A stretch of DNA of 64,000 nt from Rhodocollybia butyracea (taxonomy: Eukaryota; Basidiomycota; Agaricomycetes; Agaricales; Omphalotaceae), in assembly GCA_015501585.1 (NCBI GenBank), contig JADNRY010000168.1:1-64000 (forward strand). Reading direction: 5' to 3'. Below the pieces are notes generated by a model, which made no database searches, was not told the origin of the DNA, and saw only the letters and a program-made list of their open reading frames with translations. A program made the position numbers and the translations under genes. Shown piece after piece: positions 12,353-24,230 of this stretch. Position 1 is the stretch's first letter. Each line of letters begins with the position of its first letter.

Positions 12353-15300
12353 ATGATCTTGAAATATCTTGTGGTAGCAAGTCTCTGCTCCAGAGTCTTA
12401 GGCTCTCAAAGCCCCTTCAGCTCTACTACTAGCGTAACGCCGAGCGAATTCTCTAAAAATGTTTCCAGTTGTTCAGGTACGTTGGTTTATCTTCGAAACA
12501 GCAGGTGCCTTTCTGACATTTTGCCCAGGATACAATTTGCACTCTTTACAAGAAAGCCCCACCGGTCTGGTCGCGCAGATGTCTCTCGCTGGTCCTGCCT
12601 GTCATGCCTTTGGAACGGATATCGAGGAATTGACGATACAAGTGGTTTACGAGACTGAAACTCGGTGTGTTCCTACGACTGCTCAAGTACTAGTACTAGT
12701 AGCTCATGCATCATGTCTCTCTCTAGGCTCCGTGTCAGGATCGCGGACAGCGAGAACAAGCAGTTTCATATCCCTCTCTCCGTCATCTCTCGACCACCTC
12801 CGCCAACTGCTTCATTCACTCAGTCATCCGACCTTGTATTCAACTATGAATCATCCCCTTTTGCATTCTGGATCACACGCCGTTCGAATCCTAACGCTAT
12901 ACCTCTATTCGATACTCGAATTTCGTCCCTTCCAGAGACGCCCATAGCTCCAGTCATTGCAGACGACGAAAGTACAGCCTTGGATGGGTTTCCGTTAGTC
13001 TTTGAAGACCAGTATCTCCAAGTGCGTATCCCATATATCATCCTCGATTGCGATTCCCGGCTTATCTCCCACCTAGCTAACTTCATCGCTACCCCTCGAT
13101 ACGAATATCTATGGTCTCGGCGAAGTCATCGCAAGCTCCGGTTTTAGACGAAACGTAGCTTCCAACGGTGGTTCCATCCAGGCATTATGGGCTCGTGATA
13201 TTGCTGACCCTGTTGATGAAAATCTGTGAGTTTTGTTTGAGTGTCCCTTCATTGTAATGAAGTTCATTCCGCTCCCTAGATACGGCACTCATCCCGTCTA
13301 TCTCGAACATCGATTCAACGAAACGACAAATGAAGCCCAAAGCCACGGCGTCTTTATTTTCAGGTATCGTTGCTTTCACCTGTTCGATACAAAGAATATT
13401 CTCATCCCATCATAACCCAGTTCATCCGGTGGGGACATAATGCTCCTAACTCCCCCCAACGCAAAGCAATCTCTCGTCCAATACCGAATGATCGGCGGCA
13501 TACTCGATTTCTACTTCTTTTCTGGACCGACCCCTATGGCGGTCATCGAGCAGTACGGTGCTCTGGTGGGACTGCCGAGTTGGCTTCCTACGTGGGCGTT
13601 TGGGTTCCACCTCTGCAAGTCAGCCTTTATACCTCGCCTTGAATGACTGAGAGATTTAGCTGATGATGGACACTTTTTCCTTAGGTGGGGATACGTATCT
13701 ATCAACGACACGATCGCTCAAGTCAATGCTATGCGAGAAGCGAATATACCGTTGGAAGGTAGGAGTTATACTCATGCTCTGTTTCACTTCTTCGCTTCGC
13801 TAAGGAATCGATACTTTGTGCTCCTAGTAATGTGGAACGATATCGACTTGTATCACGCTTTCCGAGACTTCACCGCCGATCCTGTCAGCTATCCAGGAGA
13901 CGAAATGCGTCGTTTCATTGAGCGATTGGTTAGTCTGTCTCTTACTTCCCCGAGCGGATAACTGTACTCACGTACACACTACTTATTTGACTTGTTATTC
14001 AGACCGCCGATAACCAGTATTGTGAGTTCATCAGTCCATTCGTAACTTTCGCGTATGGTTTCTGTCCCAGTCTATTTCTTACACTTTTTTTTTTTTTGAT
14101 TCAAGATATCCCGATCCTGGACGCTGCGATCCCTCATCCGGCAAATGAATCTGATGTCGTATGTATAGCTAGGTTCATCTTTCGAACCCACAAAGCTTAC
14201 GCAATCGTTGTAGTACGAGCCTTATAACAGGGGACATGAACTGTACGTGTTTTCAGCCCAAGCTCTTACTATTGTTAAAGCGCTGGATACTGAATATTGA
14301 TGTACTAATCCTTTCGGCTGGCTCTAGTGACACTTTCATCAAGAATCCAGATGGATCGGAATACATTGGGAAGGTCTGGCCAGGGTACACTGTAAGTCAT
14401 CGCTCTTCATTATAGTCTTTACTTCATCGCAAACCTTCCCTTACTGAACATTATCCTCCCGTAGGTCTACCCAGATTGGTTTGCAAATGCCACCCAGCAA
14501 TGGTGGACCGAAGCGCTAAAAAACTGGAGTTTGAATGACGGAGTAGGGTATTCTGGAATTTGGCTCGATATGAATGAAGTTAGCTCTTTTTGTGTTGGTT
14601 CTTGGTATGTTATCTAACTTATTGCCTTTCACATTTCCTTCTTTTCTTTCCTATTGATCATTGTCCCGTTTCCGCTGATAATTTTCAACTCACTCGAACT
14701 TGACTCACTTGATATGCTGTTTTTGATTTCACAGTGGGACTGGAGCGGACTTGAATGATACTAGCCTGCCGTTCTTGCTCCCTGGAGTCCTTGGGCCTGG
14801 ATCCGCTGCTCAAGGTATCGATTGCCCAGAATGGTGAGACACTCAAATAGACACGATTTTACCACCTGGATAACTGAACGCGTTGGTTTTGGTTCTAGCT
14901 ATGATGCTTCAGTAGCGAGTACCGTCAACAAAACTATCGACTGTGAGTAATAGAATATCCGTTTACCGAGGCGTAGGATCTCTAACCATATCGAAGTGAG
15001 TGTAGATTCTGGAAATGGACCTGGATCAGGCGTCGACCTCAATACGCCTCCGTATGCTATCCATAACGGTGAGTCGAAGCTATCTCTTTTACGTCGTTTG
15101 TTTGTGTCGTATCTTTTGTGTATCTTCGCACTGATACATGAGCGCTTCGTGAATTGTAGCAATCGGCGACCTATCTATCAACACCGTCGCGACCAACGCT
15201 ACTCACGCAGGCGGCATCCCCGAACTCGAAGTTCATAATCTATGGGGCATGATGCAGGAAAAGGCAACGCATCTTGCGCTGGAGGAACTTATGCCTGGGA

Positions 15301-16661
15301 AAAGGCCTGTTATCATCTCGCGGTCGACGTTTGTGTCGTCGGGGAAGTGGACGGGGCATTGGGTGAGTGAAGGATATTTGTTTCCTTTCGGATTCTCACG
15401 CTTCTTTACTTCCTTATCAGCTTGGGGATAATTTCTCAAAGTAGGTCGATGGTCGGTCTAGTGTGGTAATGCGACGTGCTGACGCTGCTTCTGAAGATGG
15501 GAATACCTGTATTACAACATCCAAGGGATCCTGCAGTTCCAGATCTTCCAGATCCCGTTTGTAGGAGCAGATACGTGTGGCTTTGGTGAGTCTCAGAGCT
15601 TTTTCGATCTTTTCATACCTTTGGCTTTATCGCTTTTTTCCATCATTAACCATTCGTTTCTTTCCAGGCGGTGACACAAATGAAGAACTCTGCAATCGGT
15701 GGATGCAACTCTCTGCTTTCGTTCCATTTTTCAGAAATCATAATGAGATTGGTACAATACCCCAGGAACCTTATCGATGGGAGAGTGTAGCGACTTCTTC
15801 CAGACTTGCAATTGCGACGAGATACTCGCTCCTTCCGTACTGGGTGAGCTGGTCTATATAATACGAAACCTTCCTAATTGGCCTAATTGGCCCTCAAATC
15901 GGACTCGTAGACTTCCTTGTTCGCAAATGCCTCGATGCGTGGTACCCCACCTGTTCGAGCGCTCTGGTTTGAATTTCCCACCGAACTAGAGCTGTTTGGT
16001 GTAGATAAGCAGTTCCTTGTCGGTGCAGATCTATTGGTGACCCCGGTTTTGCTACCGAATGTTACCAGCGTTGAAGGTATGTCTTCTTAAAACATTCCGT
16101 CATAACAGCAATTCTAAATACCAGTATAGGTATCTTCCCAGGGCGGGAACAGTGATCTGGAGAGATTTCTACTCGCACACTGTGGTAAATACCTCTGCCT
16201 CCGATAGTACTGCTACGCTCTCCGCTCCGCTCAACCATATCAATGTGCACATTCGTGGCGGAGCAGCTATCCTTCTACATGCTGAACCCGGGTATACAAC
16301 CGCTGAGACTAGGAACGGACCGTTCGCTCTTTTGGTTTCCCTCGATTCGAACCAGAACGCTTTCGGTTCGGCTTATCTCGATGATGGGATGACTAACCCG
16401 CCAGCGGAGAGTCGGATATTGACTTTTGTGGTAGATGGAAATCGCAAACAAGTCGAGATTAAGAGCGATGGGGAGTTTGTGGTCTCGCAGAAGTTGCAGC
16501 GGATCACGATTCTGGGAGTCGTTCAGGAGCCGCGGGAGGTGTTTGTGGGAATGGCATCTGTGGACACTTCAAGCTGGGAATTTAATTTGGAAGTACAGGA
16601 ATTGGTGGTTTCGGATGTGTCGATTGATTTGAATGGCGCTCAGATTGTGACTTGGGCTTGA
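12353..16661 (+). CDS. Secreted GH31 alpha-glucosidase, 22 exons, about 944 aa
   Basis: Family-31 hydrolases release glucose from non-reducing ends of alpha-glucans and maltooligosaccharides. [17 protein letters not shown] is the signal peptide. I traced 22 exons with consistent phases, from 12353-12476 through a 19-nt exon (14003-14021) and a 20-nt exon (15421-15440) to the last exon ending 16661. Landmarks in order are [33 protein letters not shown] with nucleophile Asp about 477, SRSTF, HWLGDN with acid/base Asp about 628, GADTCGF and RNHNEIG. The length suits fungal secreted enzymes. Oddity: the natural acceptor at 16130 gives a stop after nine codons. Using the acceptor ending 16152 restores the frame but removes about eight residues of a usually conserved loop. 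The gene is either intact with that splice or carries one recent frameshift. Confidence 0.9.
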
Positions 16662-16741
16662 AATACTCAAATGATCACGTTCTATTTTACAATTTGCAAC
16701 ATACTTGGCTTGTACTTTTATTTTGGGCTATTTTTTCAGGC

Positions 16742-16778
16742 TGTTTCAGAGAATTGCATCACTAAAATGTCTGAAACA
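16742..16778. other. Hairpin downstream of GH31 gene
   Basis: TGTTTCAGA (16742-16750) and TCTGAAACA (16770-16778) form a perfect 9-bp inverted repeat with a 19-nt loop, about 80 nt past the GH31 stop. The motif CAGGCTGTTTCAGAGAATT around the left arm recurs at 21522-21540, so it is more likely a transposon end than a gene-specific 3' signal. Confidence 0.45.
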
Positions 16779-16917
16779 ATATATACTCATTATATTCTCT
16801 GGAATCCAGCATCAGCCCCACCACTCATGGCAGGGTATGATACCTGAGTTAACACGCTACTCCCCCCCGTTGATCATGCCCATCATGAGTTATCATTTTT
16901 TGTCACAGTTACTTCAG

Positions 16918-16985
16918 ATGATCATGCATGGTAGGGGTTATCATGCATGGTGAGGGTTATCATGCATTGTGAGGTTGATCATGGC
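16918..16985. repeat. Short tandem repeat, unit about 20 bp
   Basis: Imperfect copies of GGTTATCATGCATGGTGAG follow each other, each containing the ATCATGCAT palindromic core. The array lies between the GH31 and FunK1 genes. Confidence 0.65.
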
Positions 16986-17319
16986 CAGGGCGAAATAAGA
17001 AAAATTAAAAAGCCAAAAATAATACAAACAGGTTCGGTATTACATAATACCGTTCGTAATGCACCGGCCGGCAGAGGCTAGTATGGGCGCTGCGCGCCTA
17101 GCTTATTAGTAATAAGGACCGGCGCCTAAACCGTCGTGATTCGGTGAGTCACGTGATTCTGTGGGTCGATTGTGTGGGTATTATTTGCGCTGCCATGCGC
17201 TTTTCTGTGGGCTCTCTTTGTTCTGTACCACTTACAGCAGGTAGTATCAGTGAACTTGTAGAAGGTATGTACAATCATCCTTTTCTCTCCTTTACTGACG
17301 CAGAAACTTAACAATTAGT

Positions 17320-19432
17320 ATGACAACCGTAAAACCACCATCGACGCCGCCACCATTGCCAGCTAAACTGCACTCTACGCCACTCAGTCAGGGTAGTAGT
17401 AGCCACTCTAGTTTTGAAACCGAACATACCCGGGAGGATTATGAGCTCTATCTGCGACACGACCTCTCCAACGCCCAGCGTATCTCTTTAAACGACTTTC
17501 TGCGTCAGGTTTGTGGCTTCAGCGATGCATGGTCAACACGGCGACAAACGATCTGGCACAATTTGGCCAAGTCTCTTCCAATCACCATGAAGCTATCTAC
17601 TTTTAATAATACAACCGGCCTCGAACCCAATCTGTATCCCCCATTTGTTGCTCTTGCCAACGCTCTGCTTGATGGCCTGGGACACACCAAATTCCGTTTC
17701 TGTCGTAACGACAACAAGATTATCTCTGGATCCCATGCATCTCGAAAGCCCGACATCGTTGTTGTTCGTGATACAGCTCTGACAGGAAAACGGACCGTCG
17801 AATCATGCAACCCATTGGGCCCGACTCCTGCTTTCTGGTGGCATGATATTTTGTCTTTCAATGAAGTTGAGGTTACCGAGGCTGGAAGTCGTAAAAAAAC
17901 TCGTGCGTCCTGGTTTCGTATTCCATTAAGTGAACCCTTATCAACATCCTTCGTTCTCCAGAGGCTTCCGGTGATGTTCTTTCAGTCCCCGCGCCCCCAA
18001 CCTCGAGGAAACGTTCTTCTAGTAATACACAATCCGGGTCTTCCTCAAAGCGTCAAAAGGTGTCTGTCACTTCAAAGTTTACCCAGTGTGCGAACTATGC
18101 CTTGGAGATGCTCGCGCACGCTGGGTTTCGAGACTCGGTGTTAGGTATGTATACCAAGGATGGAAAGATCCAGCTCGTCCACTATGATCACTCCGCCGTC
18201 ATTGTCTCGGAATTCGTCAGTATCAGCAAGGACTTCGAAACTTTCATTTGTATTCTCGATGTGCTTGCCGACGTGAATTGGGGTATTTCCAACCTCATAG
18301 CTCCTGCCACTGTTTCCGTCCCCTTGCCTTCAGACCAACGAAGTCCGCATTGCGATTTCTTTTCTGGTGCTCCATTGCAATTTCCGTTTTCAAACGGCGA
18401 GCTTCGTTTGATTCTCGGAACGATTCTATTCTATCAGCACGGAATCATTGGCCGAGGTTCCTTTGTCATTGAAGCCACGATCAGTGTCGCCCCACCGCAA
18501 CTTGCCGGTAAAGAAGGTTCCGTGTGTGTCGTCAAGCTCTCCCGGCCAGCAAAGAAACGATTATCCGAGCCGACATTAATCGTTAAGGCTCGCCAGCTTG
18601 CTTCTCGCCAGGACTGGCAGTGGGTTTTACAACATCTTCCTGAGATACTGTACTCTACAGAGTTGCCATCCACGCCAACCCAGTTGCGCCTCGTAGCTTT
18701 TTTCAAGGATGCTTACGAACAACGTGTCGTTAGGGTTGTCGTCATGGCTCAACTGTTTCCTATGTCTGCTCTCACCGATCCTGCCGATCTTGGAACGGTT
18801 TTCAAGGATGTGTTCAAGTGTGAGTAACGCCGTTTTCCTTGTCATACTCCATCTGATGTACACTTCAAGGCTATCGATGGTTGTGCGAGCACGCAAAACT
18901 GCTTCATCGTGATATAAGCGTAGCGAATATCATGTTTCGTCGTGGAAGTAATGGTCAAGTGCATGGTGTCCTCAACGACTTTGATCATGCTATTCGCATT
19001 GGTCCAGAAAGCACCCCCAGTTCACGCCAACGCACAGGCACGGCACCGTATATGGCCATTGACATTCTTGATGCATCCCCCCCTCCCATTCACCTCTATC
19101 GCCACGATCTTGAATCCCTGTACTACGTCCTAGTCTGCACTGTCTGTCCTTCTGAGGACCCGTCGATCAAGAAATGGTTCAATTCTGGAGGCTCTGTCAT
19201 GGCTGATCTCAAGAGAGCATTTTTCACCAAACCCCATTTGACCCCGCAACCTGGTTTTCAGGTTTTTTCGAAATGGATGGATGCCCTTCATACAGCGTTT
19301 GGTGATGGTCTTGTGGCGCGGTATAATCATTCGAAAGGCCGTCTGACCGACCCACCATATGATAATGAAACTCTCGGAGGCAATGTCACTTTTGATGCGT
19401 TTTCTGTCATTTTTGAGACAGATTTGGTTTAA
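17320..19432 (+). CDS. FunK1-type fungal protein kinase, three exons, 672 aa
   Basis: Exons are 17320-17917, 17962-18819 and 18870-19432; both introns (44 and 50 nt) keep frame. The N-terminal region (residues 40-200) includes the FunK1 segment with KPDIVVVR and the following WWHDILSFNEV. A low-complexity SSS/KRQK linker follows, then the bilobal kinase. The glycine-loop-like GRGSFVIEA is followed by VCVVKLSRP with the likely ATP lysine. HRDISVANIMF is the catalytic loop (Asp about 500, Asn about 505). LNDFDHA replaces DFG with DFD at about 522-524, usual for FunK1. RTGTAPYMA is the P+1 segment. FunK1 kinases are expanded in mushrooms and linked to multicellular development in the literature. 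No disabling change was found. The start is the first ATG of a long open frame. Confidence 0.93.
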
Positions 19433-20105
19433 CAAGACTAGCTAGCCTAGGATATCGTACTGAACACAATATATATGAATTCTGTATATATATTATCCAA
19501 TGATACCTTTTGAGAAAATTAACTGGTAATGGCTCAAGACTGCTAACCTACATACCAACTGAGATTAAGTACGCCTCAAGCCCCAACCCCTAAGGTATTG
19601 ACATGATCATTGTTGGTAGTTCGTGCTGATCTTCACATATGGTATGATCATGGCAGAAAAATAAGGCACTGTCTTGTCAGACAGCAATCGAGCAATGTAC
19701 CGCGTGCTGATAAGATTGGAAGTTGACCAGAGACCAGACTCTACAGAGATTTTTTCATATTAAGTTGGATAAAAGTGACTATTGATGGATTGACGAAAGA
19801 CTTGATTGAAAAGCTTCCTATTTTTCTCACCATAGATGTTTCCTAAGCGACAGTATTTTGTCTTGGTTAAGCTCTCCATATTATTGAAGACCCCGGTGAT
19901 ACTCGTGCTGAGGCGTCTACTAGTGCGAGGTAATAAGTGGTCAAGTTTGGATCATGTAGCTTGTAGAAGCAAGATTCTCGGTCCTTGGACAGGCTGAAGA
20001 GATGCAAAGCGAAGTTAGTAAGGCCCGTGAGATATGTAACAACAAGGCTTCAGCCTGCTTCACTGGAGCTCGGCGGAAGCATAAATGATATTTAGCAAAT
20101 GATAG

Positions 20106-20865
20106 GAACCTGATGGATGTCGCGAAAGCGAAGAATTTCTCATTATACTAGGGGAGTTCACGCTTGATTTCACGAATTTCCACAGGCCTTCTTCACACAG
20201 TGGATGGTGACCAGGTGGACGTGCCGACACCAGAGTAGTCTCAGGAGCATGGTCATGTAACCTTCCTTCCTCTAATCAGTTCAAGTTCCCACTAGTAAAC
20301 TGGTCAATGAATGCCTTCAATCCGAAATGCCTTCAGACTGAGTTTCAACGAGATAAAATATACTATAGCTACTACGCAAGATGATTGAAGATGTGGGTTT
20401 ACAGAAGATCACTTGAGAGGTTCAACCAACCGAAATCTCTGAAAGTTGCTCACTGGGTAGACTCGAACGCTTCTCTCTTCGCATCTCCACCTTGCTAAAC
20501 AAAAACGTTACAAAACTACTAAAGTATATACGCGACATCAGGTGAAAAAGAGATTTATGCTACATAAAAGTGGGGTACCAAGGGGGTACAGCGGATCTCC
20601 TTTAAGCAATGAATTTATCTGAACAAACGCGTTTTCTCAGTTGGACAAATGAGCATAGGGATTTCGTTCCCAATAAAGTGGCCTCCTTCGCTCAATTATC
20701 GTCGTTCATTGACATCTGCTGCTTTCGCGAAACGACTGGGACGCCAAAGCATTTTTTGGCACGATCGCTGTGAACGCGGCCCCAGCACCAAATTCCCATA
20801 AAAAGTTCAAGTTTGCGCTCGCTGAGCATTGATCCGTACTCAATCCGTCTTCCATCAGCGCTCAC
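20106..20865. repeat. Direct repeat, copy A (non-coding)
   Basis: Matches 23288-24230 in the same orientation with many substitutions and indels. Shared landmarks include AAAGCGAAGAATTTCTC, CACCAGAGTAGTCTCAGGAG, CTTACAAAACTACTAAAG-like and TACGCGACATCAGGT. No coding function is recognised; it is probably an old dispersed element family. Confidence 0.7.
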
Positions 20866-23287
20866 TACTATCATGCCCATCAATTTTAAAAAATGATGAA
20901 ATGCACAGAGTTTTTTAAAACGCCTTTTAAGAGCATTTCCGCTCACAAATTATCGTAAGTATGCTTCGGAATTAAAGTATGAGTATCTATTCCATAACAT
21001 ATCAGTCTTTTTTCTGTCAAATATGAGTGGATACTTGTTTCGCAACTTCTTTTCTATGCGGAGTATGTATTTTTTTCTTGAAAATCAAGTATTTCAACTT
21101 CTACATATGATACGAACAAGAGGAAAAGTTTGTGGTAGGTGTAAATATAGCATCAAGTGTATCGGAGCTCTTCTCCGAGACGATACAAAGGGAAAATAGT
21201 GTTCTAGAGGGAGTTGAAGCAGATTTATGACTTCTGCGTGACAAGCTCCCCGCCATCAAATATATGGCAGACCGTGATTTTGATGTGACTGATCTTTTAA
21301 AAATCTCTGTGCAAAACAGTTCTTCACGCCGGAGGGCTTTAAGAAGGTATTTAATGGCTCAATAAAGTAGATAGAAAGTTTACTAGGGTACTATCCCCTC
21401 TACGTGTCAAATCCGGTGGAAATCTGGGCACGTTTAAGGTACTTCCGAGGTACTTCTTTAAATTTTTTTAAAAAACTATAGGCATGATAGTACAAAGACT
21501 CCCACATGACTGTATCGTTATCAGGCTGTTTCAGAGAATTAAGGACTGCAGACATCAGGAAACACTAAAATGATGTGTATCCCTCACTGATGTGTGTGTA
21601 GCTTCCTGTACACCTCGTATCAGAAGTAGGGACATGTAGGGTCAGCTCTTCTACCTGTATCAGTACGTATTAATATAAATGATCTGCATCGGTGGCATCA
21701 GGATACGCAGAGTTCTTGCAATTAATATACCTCAGGGTGGTGATTTGTACAATCTGTATAACATTTACACGGGATAGGGAAGGATAGGGAGAACCTCAAA
21801 AAAAACTTCAAGTATTGGGGATTTTTGATACTATTTCCTGCCTGTGTGCAAGTCAGTGGTCAACGGTCAACAAACGGTGTTTTTGAGCTCAAATTCATGG
21901 CCGCCGCTACATTCTCCGACAAATATAAGGCTCGTTTCGTAGAATATAATAGATATCAGAACATGTCAAATGGCCGGCAGCCGGTGTCTGCCCTAAATCA
22001 AAATTTGCACCACCGTGATCACGCCATATCATGTTGATTTTCTCGATTTTTTCTTTCTCCTCCTTCCTTCCTTCCTCGGCAGGTGCTATCTGAGGCTTTC
22101 TTTCGGTCATCTTCAATCTTTCAAAGTCACTTCGGCCACCCATGGCCTAGCAAAAGCACTCAAGTTTGGCCAACGTCATATGTCTATTCGCTGCTCTACT
22201 CGACGCTCTGACTCGGATGAAGCTTTGCTTTTCGTCAAGAATACCAAGATGCTACAAAGAGGCTGATGAACCTAGCGAACATGTTTACTTTGAAATGGTC
22301 CCTAAACTGGCGATAGGTGTCAATTCCTCGACACAACGGCTTGGGTTCCTGAACAGGGCTTAACGAGGCCTGTCGTGTAGCTAACGTGTTGAACAGCTGA
22401 TATAGCGAGTTCCGTGCTTTTTCTTCTTGTGGTGAATCTCATGGCACCGTTTCCAGCTGCAACCGCTTTCCTTGTATGTGCACGTATCGTGTAATCTGTG
22501 GTAGTACTTTTTTTTTAAAAAAAAACTTCACCTGTTGACAATGTTCCTCAAGCGGTTTGCTTTTGGATTACAGTTTTTCCTTACCAGGTATGTGGTTGGT
22601 CAATGTTCGCTTTACTCTATCTAACGACGCCCCAATAGCACTATCCGGCCTCTCTATCTTCGACCATTTCATATGAGCTTGTATACCCGTTGGATAACGT
22701 TGGTTGCATTACGCGTACATATTTTACCTAAATTAGGTTCTTGTAGTAGCTAGCTCAATGAACCGCTTTTATGTTTTCTTTGTTGGACATGATAATAAGC
22801 TAGAGTGATCCATACTGGCTAGTACAGGCTGAAATAGAACGCTATAACGTGCTATAGACAGATATTGTATTTGTACAGTCCAGAAATATACTGTACATGC
22901 ACTTTAGTGAGGGTACAGACGATACAGAGTGATACAGTATGATATATACATAGGGACATGTGTACAGGTATACAATAGATACGTATGATGCGAACATGAT
23001 CATATAAGGGTCATTTTTTCCTGATGGAGATTGCTGTGTGCATATCGTTACCGATCTGATATCTTCGACTCGTATGGATGGGTGGCAAGAGGTAGTGAGT
23101 TCGTTTTTTCTAACGTTATCAAATTGCCGCATGCGAAGCTGGATATTGAATGCTAATATATCAATGTAGGGGAATTCGAGACAGATTCCAAGTTGGGACA
23201 TCGTTTGGGGAAAAGATATGGCGCAGTTGTGAAGGTAAGCCAGCAAGGGTGGCTCATTCAGCATGCATGGTATCCACCGAAAGCCTT

Positions 23288-24230
23288 GGAACCTGATGGC
23301 AGTCTCGAAAGCGAAGAATTTCTCGCTATACTGGGGGAGTTCACACTTGATTTCACGAATTTCCACAGGCCTTCTTCCCACAGTGGATGGTGACCAAGTG
23401 GACGTACCGACACCAGAGTAGTCTCAGGAGCATGCTATGTAACCGTAAACCCCTTCCTTCCTCCCTCTAATTAGTTCAAGTTCCGACTAGTATATTGGTC
23501 AATGAATGCCTTCCAAGATGCCTTCGCTCTATTAGAAGAAGTGCCGGAAAACTTGATCGCATGAACTAGGACCGACAGGGATCAATGAGTGCGTTGTTGC
23601 TATCTATCATCACTTGTTGTCGAATAAATGACTGTGAGGCCCATGTGTCTTGTTGGAGTCAATCGAGGTAGTGAAACTGAGTTTCAATGAGATTAAATAT
23701 ACTGTAGCTACTAAGTACGCAAGATGAGGGTTAACTAATCGGAGCTCCTCATTGCTCACCGAGTGCTAGTAGGGTCCGAGTCGAACGCTCGTCTCTTTCA
23801 GCCGTATCTCTACCTTGCTAACAAAAACCTTACAAAACTACTAAAGCGTATACGCGACATCAGGTAAAAGAGACTATCTATGCCACGTAATGGGGGTACC
23901 GCGGATCTCTCCATAAGCAATGAGTTTATCTAAACAAACGTGTTTTCGCAGTTGTACAAATGAGCATAGCAATTTCGCTCCTATTAAATTGGCCCCCCCC
24001 TCGCTCAGTGATTGTCTGCTGCTTTTCGCGAAACGACTCGGACGGCCAGGTCAACCCACAGAACTTTTCGCGGAGCGATCGCCGCTCAAACAAACGTGTA
24101 AACACGTTTTGATGCCAAGGCCCCTTGCTCACTTCCTTCGTTCCTGTGACGGCCCCAGCGCCAAATTTCCATAAGAGTTTGCGCTCGCCAAGGCGCTCGT
24201 TGAGCATTGATCCGTTTTAATCAGCGGTCT
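23288..24230. repeat. Direct repeat, copy B (non-coding)
   Basis: Second copy of the block at 20106-20865, about 3.2 kb downstream in the same orientation, with extra insertions such as one around 23520-23670. Both copies end near the shared words GCGCTCG and GAGCATTGATCCG. Confidence 0.7.

Larger units (their letters stand above)
16662..17319. other. Intergenic: hairpin, short tandem repeats, FunK1 promoter
   Basis: No gene. It contains a 9-bp-arm hairpin just after the GH31 stop, four imperfect copies of a GGTTATCATGCATGGTGAG unit at about 16918-16985, and a cluster of perfect short palindromes at 17035-17116 leading to the FunK1 start at 17320. Confidence 0.6.

Noticed and set aside
16918..16985. 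Possible C-repeat array
   Set aside because: Only about four imperfect adjacent units without spacers, in a eukaryotic genome; a simple tandem repeat, not CRISPR.
22842..23381. 179-codon minus-strand open frame
   Set aside because: No motif or splice signals; it starts inside the diverged direct repeat, whose other copy has a stop at the matching place.
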